NCBI RefSeq assembly: GCF_001183965.1
Contig: NZ_LFZV01000001.1
Location: 1,284,438-1,348,437 of the forward strand
Reading direction: 5' to 3'
DNA: 64,000 bases
From: Bacillus sp. FJAT-27916
GTDB lineage: Bacteria; Bacillota; Bacilli; Bacillales; Pradoshiaceae
Below the pieces are notes generated by a model that was not told where the DNA came from, did not search any database, and was given only the letters and a program-made list of their open reading frames with translations. Below are positions 51,302 through 60,041 of this stretch, in pieces (position 1 is the stretch's first letter; each line of letters opens with the position of its first letter). The position numbers were made by a program, and so were the translations under genes.

Positions 51302-52819
51302 ATGACAGCCTATGTCGTTCGGAATGTAAAGCAGTATATAAACGGCGAATTTTTGGAAGCGATTTCAAACAACCGGTTCAGTAATATCAGTCCTTTTACA
51401 AATACAGAAATCAATCAGGTTGCCGAGGGAGAAAAAGAGGATATTGATTTAGCGGTTGGAGCGGCAAGACAAGCATTCGACCATGGGCCATGGCGAGCGT
51501 TATCCGTAAAGGAACGATTGGGTTATATCAAAAAAATTGCAGATTTGATTGAACAGGAAGCAGAGGAGATCTCTTATTTAGAGTCATTAGATACGGGTTT
51601 GCCAATCAGCCAAACAAAGAAGCAGGCAGCGAGAGCAGCGGAGAATTTCCGCTTTTATGCGGAGATGGTCAATAGCCGCCTTGTCGGGGAAGCGTACCAG
51701 GTAGATGAGGAATACATCAATTACACGATTCACAAGCCTGTTGGGGTAGCCGGGTTGATTACGCCATGGAACGCTCCCTTTATGCTGGAGACATGGAAGG
51801 TGGCACCTGCACTTGCGACAGGGAATACGGTCGTGCTGAAGCCTGCGGAATGGTCGCCTTTGACGGCAAACAAGCTGGCTGAAATCATTGACCAGGCAGG
51901 TCTTCCAAAAGGGGTCTTTAATATTGTACATGGATTTGGGGAAACGGCCGGAGCTGCCTTAGTGGCCCATCCGGACGTTCAATTAATTTCCTTTACGGGA
52001 GAAACAAAAACCGGCTCAGAAATCATTCGCAACGGAGCAGCGACACTAAAGCGTGTTTCGATGGAATTAGGAGGCAAGTCTCCTGCCATTATCTTTGATG
52101 ATGCGGATGTAGAGAAGGCGCTTGATGCAGTCGTATGGGGCATCTTTTCTTTTAATGGGGAACGCTGCACAGCAAATTCCCGTTTATTTATCCAAGAGGG
52201 GATTTATGAGGAATTTGTTCAATCTCTGAAAGAACGTGTGAATAATATCATCATCGGGGATCCGATGAATCCCGCTAGTGAAGTCGGTCCGCTGATTCAT
52301 AGGGAGCATTACGAAAATGTGAAGCGGTATATTCAGCTGGCTGAAGAGGAGGGAGCGGAAATCGTTAGCGGAACAATTCCGCCTGAATTAAGAGAGGGGA
52401 ATTTCGTGGCACCAACACTCCTCTTGAATTGCCGGAATGATATGACTGTCGCACAAGAGGAAATCTTTGGACCGGTTATGGCGGTCATTCCATTCAAGTC
52501 AGAGGAACAGGCGCTTGAGATGGCGAATGATACAAAGTATGGTTTGGCAGCTTATGTATGGACCGGTGATATCAAAAGGGGTCACCGACTGGCTCAGAAG
52601 GTGGACAGCGGTATGGTATGGCTTAATTCTCAAAATGTACGAGATTTGCGTATTCCATTCGGCGGATCTAAAAACAGCGGCGTTGGCCGGGAGGGCGGCC
52701 ATTACAGCTTCGAATTTTATACTGAAACACAGGTTGTTCATGTGGCGATTGGCGAACAGTCCATTCCAAAATTTGGGGTGAAAAAGAAGCAGCAGATTAC
52801 CGCAACAGAAATTCAGTAA
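51302..52819 (+). CDS. hpaE: 5-carboxymethyl-2-hydroxymuconate semialdehyde dehydrogenase
   Basis: A 505-aa NAD-dependent aldehyde dehydrogenase. TPWNAPFMLETWK and SFTGETKTG bind NAD, ELGGKSPA carries the general-base Glu, and NGERCTANSR the catalytic Cys. It oxidises the ring-opened product of HpaD to 5-carboxymethyl-2-hydroxymuconate. The assignment rests on similarity plus its place between the aldolase and HpaD genes. GGAGGAG sits 6 nt before the ATG at 51302. Confidence 0.88.
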   Translation: MTAYVVRNVKQYINGEFLEAISNNRFSNISPFTNTEINQVAEGEKEDIDLAVGAARQAFDHGPWRALSVKERLGYIKKIADLIEQEAEEISYLESLDTGLPISQTKKQAARAAENFRFYAEMVNSRLVGEAYQVDEEYINYTIHKPVGVAGLITPWNAPFMLETWKVAPALATGNTVVLKPAEWSPLTANKLAEIIDQAGLPKGVFNIVHGFGETAGAALVAHPDVQLISFTGETKTGSEIIRNGAATLKRVSMELGGKSPAIIFDDADVEKALDAVVWGIFSFNGERCTANSRLFIQEGIYEEFVQSLKERVNNIIIGDPMNPASEVGPLIHREHYENVKRYIQLAEEEGAEIVSGTIPPELREGNFVAPTLLLNCRNDMTVAQEEIFGPVMAVIPFKSEEQALEMANDTKYGLAAYVWTGDIKRGHRLAQKVDSGMVWLNSQNVRDLRIPFGGSKNSGVGREGGHYSFEFYTETQVVHVAIGEQSIPKFGVKKKQQITATEIQ

Positions 52820-52846
52820 GGATACCACTCGGAAAGGGAGGAGTTT

Positions 52847-53830
52847 ATGGACTTTAATATTATTCGTGTTGCGAGAACGATATTGAATGTCACTGATCTG
52901 AATCGTTCCAGGGAATTTTATATCGATACTTTAGGGTTCATTGAGACAGAAAGTACAGATACGCATATTTATTTACGCGGACTGGAGGAAATTCATCATC
53001 ACAGTCTGGTCCTTCAAAAGGCTGAAGCACCAAGTGTTGAGGCGATAAGCTATAAAGTATCAAATGACAAAGACTTGGATGCGCTGGAGAATCTATTTAC
53101 CGCTAAGGGATTAAAGACAAAATGGATGGATAAAGGAAGCCAGCATGCTATGGGCAGAGCTTTACGCACCCAGGATATATCCGGGCTTCCGGTAGAATTC
53201 TTTCATGAAATGAACCAGGTGGAGCGGTTGTTGCAAAGATATGACCTTTACAAGGGCTCCAGAGTGCAAAGAATCGACCATGTGAACTGTGCAGTACCGG
53301 ATGTTCAAAAAGCACATGACTTCTATTCTCAGGAGCTTGGATTCTCCTGCTCAGAGGATACGATTGATGAAGACGGAAAACTCTGGGCATGCTGGCTGCA
53401 CCGAAAGCATGGTGTGCATGACCATGCCTTCATGAACGGGGTTGGTCCAAGGCTCCATCATATCGGTTTCTGGCTTCCAGACCCCTTAGCGCTTATTCAT
53501 ACTTGTGATGTGCTCGCTGCTCTAGGGTTTGCTCATTCGATTGAACGGGGACCTGGGCGACATGGTTTATCCAATGCCTTCTTCTTATATTTAAGAGACC
53601 CGGACGGCCATCGTATTGAGCTCTATAACGGAGATTATCTGACCTGTGATCCAGATGTCGGCCCTCTGCATTGGCAGTTAGATGACCCGAGGAGACAGAC
53701 ATTTTGGGGAGCGAAAGCGCCAGACTGCTGGTTTGACGAAGCCTCGGAGGTGCTGGATGTTCATACAGGAGAAGTCTGCAGAATGAAAGAGCCCCTGCTG
53801 AAGAAAAAGAAGCCTGAATTCATCATATAG
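52847..53830 (+). CDS. hpaD: 3,4-dihydroxyphenylacetate (homoprotocatechuate) 2,3-dioxygenase
   Basis: A 327-aa type I extradiol dioxygenase made of VOC modules. Metal ligands are His in RIDHVNCAV (near residue 145-155), His in LHHIGFW (near 205-212) and Glu in DGHRIELYNGDY (near 265). It opens the ring of homoprotocatechuate next to the hydroxyls using Fe(II) or Mn(II). GGGAGGAG precedes the start. Length and motifs agree with Bacillus and Brevibacterium homologues. Confidence 0.92.
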   Translation: MDFNIIRVARTILNVTDLNRSREFYIDTLGFIETESTDTHIYLRGLEEIHHHSLVLQKAEAPSVEAISYKVSNDKDLDALENLFTAKGLKTKWMDKGSQHAMGRALRTQDISGLPVEFFHEMNQVERLLQRYDLYKGSRVQRIDHVNCAVPDVQKAHDFYSQELGFSCSEDTIDEDGKLWACWLHRKHGVHDHAFMNGVGPRLHHIGFWLPDPLALIHTCDVLAALGFAHSIERGPGRHGLSNAFFLYLRDPDGHRIELYNGDYLTCDPDVGPLHWQLDDPRRQTFWGAKAPDCWFDEASEVLDVHTGEVCRMKEPLLKKKKPEFII

Positions 53831-53867
53831 AAGACATGTGGAATCTGTTAGAAATGAGGGAGGATAA

Positions 53868-54326
53868 ATGGAGGATCGTTTGTTTCGTTCAGCGATGGGA
53901 AAATTCGCCACAGGAGTGACCGTTCTGACAACAAAGGCAGATGGGATGGTTCACGGTATGACAGCCAATGCCTTTATGTCTGTTTCCCTAAATCCAAAGC
54001 TCGTCATGATTTCAATCGGTGAAAAGGCAAGGATGCTGCAAAAGATTCAGCAATCGCAAAGCTTCGTCATTAATATTCTGTCGGAGGAGCAGGAATCCAT
54101 CTCACGCCTTTTTGCAGGACAGTCAGAAGAAAAACAGAATGTAGAATTTGATTGGGTTGATGAACGGCCTTTGATCAAGGGAGCCATTGCCAGTATATTT
54201 TGTGACGTATACAGTGAACAGATTGCTGGTGATCATACCTTGTTTATTGGTGAAGTGAAGGAACTGCTGCTGAACGAAGGAAAGCCGCTGTTATTCTTTG
54301 GCGGGAAGTACGGCGGGCTGAGTTAA
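53868..54326 (+). CDS. hpaC: Flavin reductase, 4-hydroxyphenylacetate 3-monooxygenase small component
   Basis: A 152-aa flavin reductase domain protein (MGKFATGVTVLTTKADG... GMTANAFMSVSLNPKLV). It supplies FADH2 to HpaB. The C-terminus (LLFFGGKYGGL) is typical. It is the last gene of the plus-strand operon and lies about 4.2 kb from hpaB, rather than adjacent as in E. coli. GGGAGG is 4 nt before the ATG. Confidence 0.88.
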   Translation: MEDRLFRSAMGKFATGVTVLTTKADGMVHGMTANAFMSVSLNPKLVMISIGEKARMLQKIQQSQSFVINILSEEQESISRLFAGQSEEKQNVEFDWVDERPLIKGAIASIFCDVYSEQIAGDHTLFIGEVKELLLNEGKPLLFFGGKYGGLS

Positions 54327-54434
54327 CGGCGGCAGTTTGTGGTGATTGTATGATTCTTTTAATCTTAGTTTCTATAGAGATCTTCTGGATGAAATAGATT
54401 TGAAATCTCGAGATGGAATTTATTTGAAGAAAAC

Positions 54435-54470
54435 AAAAAAGGCATAATCCTAAACGGATATGCCTTTTTG
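54435..54470 (+). terminator. Intrinsic terminator of the gntR-hpa operon
   Basis: AAAGGCAT/ATGCCTTT and ATCC/GGAT pairs form a bulged stem followed by a T run. Confidence 0.75.
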
Positions 54471-54583
54471 TCCAGTGATAATATAATTGTTAAAAAATCC
54501 TACTATACTAAATGGTAGAAAAGATTAGTTGAATATATTTACAATTCTATTCCTTTCCCCTGCATACAAGAACATACTCTACT

Positions 54584-54615
54584 AAAAAGGGTGGTTCCGG
54601 AAAAAGATCCACCCT
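54584..54615 (-). terminator. Intrinsic terminator of the CotD-like remnant
   Basis: On the minus strand AGGGTGG pairs with CCACCCT and is followed by TTTTTA. Confidence 0.65.
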
Positions 54616-54645
54616 CCAATATAAATTGTTAAATCTTATGAAGAT

Positions 54646-54795
54646 TTACCAAGAACGTCGAGTAGGAAATCCATGTTCAATAAACTCATCTCTTCTAAAA
54701 TGTCTAAAACTATGTCGAGGGACATCGACAATATGGTGACGATTTACATGGACAATAGGGTGAATAACAGGGACTTCACGAGGGATTAATCTCCC
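54646..54795 (-). pseudogene. CotD-like spore coat protein remnant
   Basis: The minus-strand frame encodes 49 residues (GRLIPREVPVIHPIVHVNRH... HGFPTRRSW) with eight His, resembling the VIHPxxHxxxxxxHHxxxxHxFPHT pattern of CotD-type inner coat proteins. No ATG, GTG or TTG start is available before the upstream stop at 54796-54798. An upstream frame from an ATG reads MNLTIWFPFEFRG and would join if one extra G were present in the GGGG run near 54793. A terminator follows the stop. Function is likely lost. Confidence 0.45.
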
Positions 54796-54930
54796 CTAAA
54801 TTCAAAAGGAAACCAAATAGTCAAATTCATAAGCTTTTTGTCTTGCACTAAAGTATCAGATTAGGTGAAGAACGACTGGTTCGTTATCAAGAGTATTTGA
54901 GAGTATAAATAAAACCTAAGGAGGCAAAAA

Positions 54931-55437
54931 ATGGGGATGTCAGATTATTATCAAAAACTTCGAGATAAAGTAGGGAATGATTTATTATTCATCCCAAGCG
55001 TAGCAGGGGTTGTTCGAAATGAATTGGGAGAAATTTTGTTACAGAACAAAGGAAATGGTGAGAAATGGAGTCTTCCTGCTGGTGCGATTGAACCTGGAGA
55101 AGCACCTGCAGGAGCGATGGTTCGTGAAGTATGGGAAGAGACAGGATTATCTGTTGAGCCACGAAAGTTATTGGGGGTATTTGGCGGGGAGGAATATCGT
55201 TATCAATACCCAAATGGGCATCAAGTAGAATATTCTCTTTTTTTGTTTGATTGTGTTATTCAAGGCGGTAAACTAAATCCAATGGATCAAGAAACGGCTG
55301 ACCTTCAATATTTTCATCCTCAAAATATGCCGGAACTAGCTTTGCCTTATCCGAAAGAGTTATTTTTACATAACGACAATAATGAATCCTATTTTCAATG
55401 GAAGGAACAATGGGTTAATAATCTCTCTCAGAAATAA
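54931..55437 (+). CDS. Nudix hydrolase
   Basis: A 168-aa protein with the full Nudix box GAIEPGEAPAGAMVREVWEE (G-x5-E-x7-R-E-x2-E-E, completed by TGL). It hydrolyses a nucleoside diphosphate linked to some moiety X; the substrate is unknown. AAGGAGG precedes the ATG. It is a single-gene unit lodged between two convergent hpa operons and has no obvious pathway role. Confidence 0.85.
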   Translation: MGMSDYYQKLRDKVGNDLLFIPSVAGVVRNELGEILLQNKGNGEKWSLPAGAIEPGEAPAGAMVREVWEETGLSVEPRKLLGVFGGEEYRYQYPNGHQVEYSLFLFDCVIQGGKLNPMDQETADLQYFHPQNMPELALPYPKELFLHNDNNESYFQWKEQWVNNLSQK

Positions 55438-55473
55438 TCGTATCTTATGGGATGGTCTACTTAATATAAATGG

Positions 55474-55512
55474 AAGAGCCTTATTGCATGCGATGTATAA
55501 TAAGGCTCTTGT
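55474..55512. terminator. Terminator between nudix gene and hpaF
   Basis: AAGAGCCTTATT (55474-55485) pairs exactly with AATAAGGCTCTT (55499-55510). The T run is short. Confidence 0.65.
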
Positions 55513-55517
55513 TTACA

Positions 55518-55901
55518 TCACCTAAACCGTTTATGAATATTATTCTTCTTATAGGTGCCTAGTTCACTAAATTCATATAACTCCAATGAAAGAGCGAGAT
55601 AGCGTGATTGATACAAATCCTGCAGATGATCCTCGAGCATCTGAAAGAGCTTATCGCATGTATCCTTCTTTTCTTTATCTGTCCTGCCTGCGCCAATTTT
55701 TAATGTCATATGAACAAAGGCATCATCTTCTGTGCCATCTGCAATCCAATAATCGGTTAATTGAATAGCCCTTACCCGTATTCCTCCAATTGGGTAGACA
55801 TCTTGGAAGGAGTAGAGAACTTGACCAGATTTCTTTAGCAGTTCTTTCACTTGAAGTTGATTGGCTAGATTATCTGTGTATTCGATGGTTAAGTGGGGCA
55901 T
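55518..55901 (-). CDS. hpaF: 5-carboxymethyl-2-hydroxymuconate delta-isomerase
   Basis: A 127-aa tautomerase-superfamily enzyme. After Met removal the N-terminal proline (MPHLTIEYTDN) is the catalytic base. It isomerises 5-carboxymethyl-2-hydroxymuconate to the oxo form. The C-terminal part has 25 or so extra basic residues. It is last in the minus-strand operon, 3 nt after the HpaG C-type gene. Confidence 0.88.
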   Translation of the reverse strand: MPHLTIEYTDNLANQLQVKELLKKSGQVLYSFQDVYPIGGIRVRAIQLTDYWIADGTEDDAFVHMTLKIGAGRTDKEKKDTCDKLFQMLEDHLQDLYQSRYLALSLELYEFSELGTYKKNNIHKRFR

Positions 55902-55904
55902 TTA

Positions 55905-56699
55905 TCAGGACCTCCTCATACTGGAGGAGAGCGGCTGTTCTTCCGTTAATGGCTGATCAGCGATGATTGTACTCTTAAGTCGGCCGATGCCTTCAATTTC
56001 TGTCATGACTTCATCCCCAATTGCCGTATTTTCCAGACCTTCTGGTGTTCCTGTCAATATAATGTCCCCTGGATTCAAGGTCATAAAACTGCTTAAGTAT
56101 TCAATTAGATAATCGGGTGTGAAAATCATGTTTCGTGTATGACCTTCTTGTGTCTGATTCCCGTTAATATACGTTCGCAGTGTAAGATTGCATGGGTCCT
56201 CGATATCGGATGCATCCACAAGCCACGGTCCGAGAGGTGTACAGGTGTCCCTGTTTTTGACGCGCAGGTTAGGCCGGTAATAGTTTTCGAGATAATCCCG
56301 GATAGCATAATCATTGGCAATCGTATAGCCAGCTATATAATCATGTGCATTCTTGCGGCTGACATGGCGGGCTCTCCTGCCGATGACAATGGCAAGCTCA
56401 CATTCATAATGCATATACTTAGCCGTTATGGGGCGTTTCGTTTCTCCTCTATGGCCGATGAAGGTATTTGGTCCCTTCAGGAAGATAAGGGGATCCTTTG
56501 GGGGAGAGAAATCGAGCTCTTTCGCATGATCGGCATAGTTCAGCCCAAGAGCAAACACCGTGCTGCCGGGATTCACCGGCGGAAGCCAGACGACTTGATC
56601 CTCCTCGAGCATTTGCCCGTCAGGCATGGCAAGTTTTCCATCCTTTTCAGTCACGATATGAATGGACCCTTTATAGGCAATACGGGCAACCTTCATCAT
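55905..56699 (-). CDS. hpaG: HpaG catalytic-type subunit (fumarylacetoacetate hydrolase superfamily)
   Basis: A 264-aa FAH-fold protein. The metal-binding Glu pair is present in YECELAIVIG, the Asp in ANDYAIRDY, and GDIILTGTPEG near the C-terminus is intact. It probably decarboxylates or isomerises the C8 tricarboxylate as in the C-terminal half of E. coli HpaG. It overlaps the other FAH gene by 4 nt (ATGA). An HpaH hydratase function cannot be excluded. Confidence 0.78.
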   Translation of the reverse strand: MMKVARIAYKGSIHIVTEKDGKLAMPDGQMLEEDQVVWLPPVNPGSTVFALGLNYADHAKELDFSPPKDPLIFLKGPNTFIGHRGETKRPITAKYMHYECELAIVIGRRARHVSRKNAHDYIAGYTIANDYAIRDYLENYYRPNLRVKNRDTCTPLGPWLVDASDIEDPCNLTLRTYINGNQTQEGHTRNMIFTPDYLIEYLSSFMTLNPGDIILTGTPEGLENTAIGDEVMTEIEGIGRLKSTIIADQPLTEEQPLSSSMRRS

Positions 56700-57442
56700 T
56701 TCCCCTCCTGTTCTGCTTGTGTTTCTGACATCACCTGATTTTCCAGGCTGCCAATCTGTTCAATTGTGACTCTGACCAGGTCTCCATCATGTATGACGGG
56801 CGGGTTATGGGAGACTCCGACCATAAGAATATCTCCGGGATATAGAGTCATAAATTCGGTTACATCTGTTAATAAAGCTGGAATAGAGCGGATCAGTTCG
56901 CTCGTATAGCTGGTATGAGAGAGTTGTTCATTTATATATACATCGATTCGAAGATTGTGCGGGTCTGTTACTAGGCTGGCTTTTTTTACATCTGGGCCGA
57001 TAGGGCAAAATCCATCTCTTGCATTAAAACGAATGGGCGGCCGGTACAGGCTGTCATGCTCGATGCTGATATCGTTAACAATTGTGTAGCCCTGAATATA
57101 GTCCATCGCGTCATCCTCTACAATGGATTTGGTTGTTTTGCCAATGACAATGCCAAGGGAAGGGCCTGTTCGAAGACGCTCAGTTCCTTTTGGGAGCCAA
57201 ATGATTCCTTTATGCTGATTGTATGTATTTCTTGGTTTGATGTATAGAATTGGAGCTTCTGGCGGTTTTTGATACGGCTTGTTTTTCATATGAGATTCTA
57301 GTTCTTGATAGGCATCCTTGACATTTAATAATGTCCCGTAAACAGTTCCCATAATGGGATTCCCTGCATTTGAGTAGGCTAGGGAAGTCCCGCTGAGCAG
57401 CTGGGCGCAAATGGAGGAGCGGTCGAAAACTGGATTGCTCAA
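56696..57442 (-). CDS. HpaG non-catalytic-type subunit (fumarylacetoacetate hydrolase superfamily)
   Basis: A 248-aa FAH-fold protein corresponding to the N-terminal half of E. coli HpaG. Where the partner has ExE metal ligands, this one reads GPSLGIVIG, so the metal site seems absent. It may have a structural role in a mixed oligomer. TTG start with GGAAGG upstream. It is the first gene of the minus operon under the 57471 operator. Confidence 0.75.
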   Translation of the reverse strand: MSNPVFDRSSICAQLLSGTSLAYSNAGNPIMGTVYGTLLNVKDAYQELESHMKNKPYQKPPEAPILYIKPRNTYNQHKGIIWLPKGTERLRTGPSLGIVIGKTTKSIVEDDAMDYIQGYTIVNDISIEHDSLYRPPIRFNARDGFCPIGPDVKKASLVTDPHNLRIDVYINEQLSHTSYTSELIRSIPALLTDVTEFMTLYPGDILMVGVSHNPPVIHDGDLVRVTIEQIGSLENQVMSETQAEQEGK

Positions 57443-57470
57443 ATCATCGCCTTCCTTTCATCAATTAATA

Positions 57471-57511
57471 ATCATATATGAAATCATATATGAAATTCAT
57501 TTAATATTCAA
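57471..57511 (-). promoter_or_regulatory. Promoter and double-palindrome operator of the hpaG-hpaF operon
   Basis: On the minus strand, TTGAAT (57511-57506), a 17-nt spacer and TATGAT (57488-57483). Two TCATATATGAT copies (57493-57483 and 57481-57471) cover the -10 and the start region. The 23 bp are identical to the operator at 49590-49612. The -35 overlaps the stop codon of the upstream LysR gene. Confidence 0.85.
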
Positions 57512-58401
57512 ATATTTGGTATTTTAGGTCCGGAGGTTGGCAGACTGTCCAAAAACCGCTCAGCCTGCTTTGAAAGACGGCGGTTTTTAAGCCAGATGAC
57601 GGCGGATTCAGAATTGATGTGCAAATCCTCGATATGTTTGACTATCCACCATTCTTCCGAAGATGCAGGTATGGCGGATAAAGGCAATAAAGCGGCGCCG
57701 ACGCCAGCTCTTACCAAGGTGAGAAGCATCGAAGTATCTGGGCAATGACAAATCACATTTAGCTCAAGTCCGTTATCCCGGCATGTATCTATAACTAGTT
57801 CGTATAATCCGACTCCCCTTACTCGATGCAGCAGCATAATCGGCATCTCGGCCAAATCGGACATATGCAAGGAATCGCTGCAGCTAATACTTTTGGGAAG
57901 CACACAGACAAATTGATCAGTCGGTAAAGGCATGGTGTGAAATTGATGGAGGTCAAGCGGGAGACGTACAATGCCGATTTCGATATCCCGATTCAGTAAA
58001 TAGTCGGCTATCCTGTATGAATCTCCCTCATAGAGCTGAAATATGACTTCAGGGTATTCATCTCTGAACTGTTTGATTCTTTCCGGTAAATAAGAAAAGC
58101 TGGATTTTACACTTCCAATTGCCAAGTTTCCCTTTAATCCTTTTCCAACCTGCTGAACATCTTGGGTAGTCTCTTCGACCCAGCGAAATAATTCATTTGT
58201 CCGTTCGTACAATAATCTTCCTGCTTCGGTTAATTCCATGGCTTTTCCGTTTCTTTCAAACAAGGTTTGTCCGAGCTCCTCTTCAAGTGTCTTTAGCTGA
58301 TAGCTGAGAGGAGGCTGAGCCATATGCAGCTTTTTGGCTGCCCTAGTGATTTGTCCCTCCTCGGCGATTGCCGCAAAGTAACGAAGCTGACGAATATCCA
58401 A
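57508..58401 (-). CDS. LysR family transcriptional regulator
   Basis: A 297-aa LTTR. The N-terminal HTH (QITRAAKKLHMAQPPLSYQLKTLEEELG, residues 17-44) is followed by an effector domain from residue 90. It is divergent from hpaB with 138 bp between, the standard layout for regulating the neighbour. A cre-like site and hpaB promoter elements share this space. The likely effector is 4-hydroxyphenylacetate or a product. Confidence 0.85.
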   Translation of the reverse strand: MDIRQLRYFAAIAEEGQITRAAKKLHMAQPPLSYQLKTLEEELGQTLFERNGKAMELTEAGRLLYERTNELFRWVEETTQDVQQVGKGLKGNLAIGSVKSSFSYLPERIKQFRDEYPEVIFQLYEGDSYRIADYLLNRDIEIGIVRLPLDLHQFHTMPLPTDQFVCVLPKSISCSDSLHMSDLAEMPIMLLHRVRGVGLYELVIDTCRDNGLELNVICHCPDTSMLLTLVRAGVGAALLPLSAIPASSEEWWIVKHIEDLHINSESAVIWLKNRRLSKQAERFLDSLPTSGPKIPNI

Positions 58402-58507
58402 TCGTTCACCTCCAATTAGCTGGATTATACTTTTTTTAGATAGATTAAGCTTCTTTTTTTGTATTTTTCCTATAGATTACCACATGATACGATGTTTTCA
58501 AGAGAAA

Positions 58508-58522
58508 ATGTAAGCGCTTTAT
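58508..58522 (+). promoter_or_regulatory. Catabolite-responsive element (cre) upstream of hpaB
   Basis: ATGTAAGCGCTTTAT matches WTGNAANCGNWNNCW at 14 of 15 positions. It lies just before the hpaB RBS, a roadblock position for CcpA repression. Confidence 0.65.
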
Positions 58523-58539
58523 AAAAAGGAGGAGATACT

Positions 58540-60015
58540 TTGGGAGCTAAAACAGGCAAAGAATACATAGAGCGGGTCAATCAGGCAAAAGCAAATGTGT
58601 GGATAAATGGAAAGCAAGTAGAGGGTGATATTTCTGAGCATCCAGCCTTTAAGGGAGTCATGAAGTCCCAGGCTGAGCTGTATGACCTTCAGCATCAGCC
58701 CGGCAAGAAGGAATATATGACCTATACCTCTCCATCTTCCGGAGAAAGGGTAGGAACATCCTTTATCCAGCCAAGGACGAAAGACGAGCTGATGATGAGA
58801 CGTCAAATGATGCAGGAGTGGGCTGTCTATACAGGCGGCATGATGGGACGCTCTCCTGATTATATCAATGTCGGTATTATGGCTTATGGAGCGGCTGCTG
58901 ATATGTTTGGCAAACAGGATGAGCAGTATAAGCAAAACATGATTCGCTATTACGAGCATTGCCGTGAGAATGATCTTTCTCTAACACATACCCTCATCCA
59001 GCCGCAGGTGAACAGGGGGGTCAGTGCCTCTAAACTGAATGATCCGTATATTGCGGCACGAATCAAGGAGAAGACGGATGAAGGTGTGGTTATAAAAGGG
59101 GCGAGATTACTAGCGACACAGGGGGGCATTACCGATGAAATCATGGTATTCCCTTCAACATTGCTTAAGCAGGGGAAGGAAGAGAATCCTTATGCTTATG
59201 CCTTTTCCATTCCGAACAATACACCTGGTCTGAAGTTTATTTGCAGAGAGTCATTTGATTATGGCAAATCCTCATTTGACCATCCGCTAGGTTCCCGGTT
59301 TGAGGAAATGGACACTATTGTCGTCTTCGATGATGTGGTCGTTCCATGGGACCGTGTCTTTGCTTTAGGCGATGTTAATATTTGTAACCAGGCCTATAAT
59401 GAGAGCAACGCGGTTGTTCATATGACACATCAGGTTGTATCCAAGAATGTTGCTAAGACTGAGTTCGTCCTTGGAATTCTTGAGCTCATGGCTGAAACCA
59501 TTAATATCGGCCAGTATCAGCATATTCAGGAAAAAATTTCAGAAGTCATCATTGCCCTTGAGACATTGAAGGCATATGTAGCTGCATCGGAAGCCAATGC
59601 TTCCATAGATAAATGGGGCATTATGACACCGGATTTCGCTCCGTTAAATGCAGCGAGGAATTATTTCCCGAAAATCTATCCCCGCTTTACGGAGATTATG
59701 CAGCTCATGGGAGCAAGCGGCTTAATGGCCATCCCAACCGAAGAGGATTTCCAATCAGAGCTGCGGCCGGATTTGGATAAGTATCTCCAATCGGCCAATG
59801 GAGATGCCTATAACCGTGTCAAATTATACAGATTGGCTTGGGATGTGTGCATGAGTTCATTTGGTTCAAGGCAGACCTTGTACGAGCGCTTCTTCTTTGG
59901 AGATCCTGTCCGTATGGCTGGTGCCCTATACAGCGGCTATGATAAACAAAAATATGTTGACCGTGTTAAAGAATTCCTTGATCGCTCAGAAGAATTGCAG
60001 AAAGCAAAAATATAA
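58540..60015 (+). CDS. hpaB: 4-hydroxyphenylacetate 3-monooxygenase, oxygenase component
   Basis: A 491-aa two-component FADH2-dependent hydroxylase that makes 3,4-dihydroxyphenylacetate. It belongs to the HpaB/acyl-CoA dehydrogenase-like fold: N-terminal GAKTGKEYIERV, central RPSRD-like Tyr/Arg positions, and SFGSRQTLYERFFFGDPVRMA near the C-terminus. TTG start with AAGGAGG 7 nt upstream. It needs HpaC, encoded about 4 kb away. It is divergent from a LysR gene, and no terminator was found directly after it. Confidence 0.93.
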   Translation: MGAKTGKEYIERVNQAKANVWINGKQVEGDISEHPAFKGVMKSQAELYDLQHQPGKKEYMTYTSPSSGERVGTSFIQPRTKDELMMRRQMMQEWAVYTGGMMGRSPDYINVGIMAYGAAADMFGKQDEQYKQNMIRYYEHCRENDLSLTHTLIQPQVNRGVSASKLNDPYIAARIKEKTDEGVVIKGARLLATQGGITDEIMVFPSTLLKQGKEENPYAYAFSIPNNTPGLKFICRESFDYGKSSFDHPLGSRFEEMDTIVVFDDVVVPWDRVFALGDVNICNQAYNESNAVVHMTHQVVSKNVAKTEFVLGILELMAETINIGQYQHIQEKISEVIIALETLKAYVAASEANASIDKWGIMTPDFAPLNAARNYFPKIYPRFTEIMQLMGASGLMAIPTEEDFQSELRPDLDKYLQSANGDAYNRVKLYRLAWDVCMSSFGSRQTLYERFFFGDPVRMAGALYSGYDKQKYVDRVKEFLDRSEELQKAKI

Positions 60016-60041
60016 GATTGTAATAGGCAGCATTCATCCCG

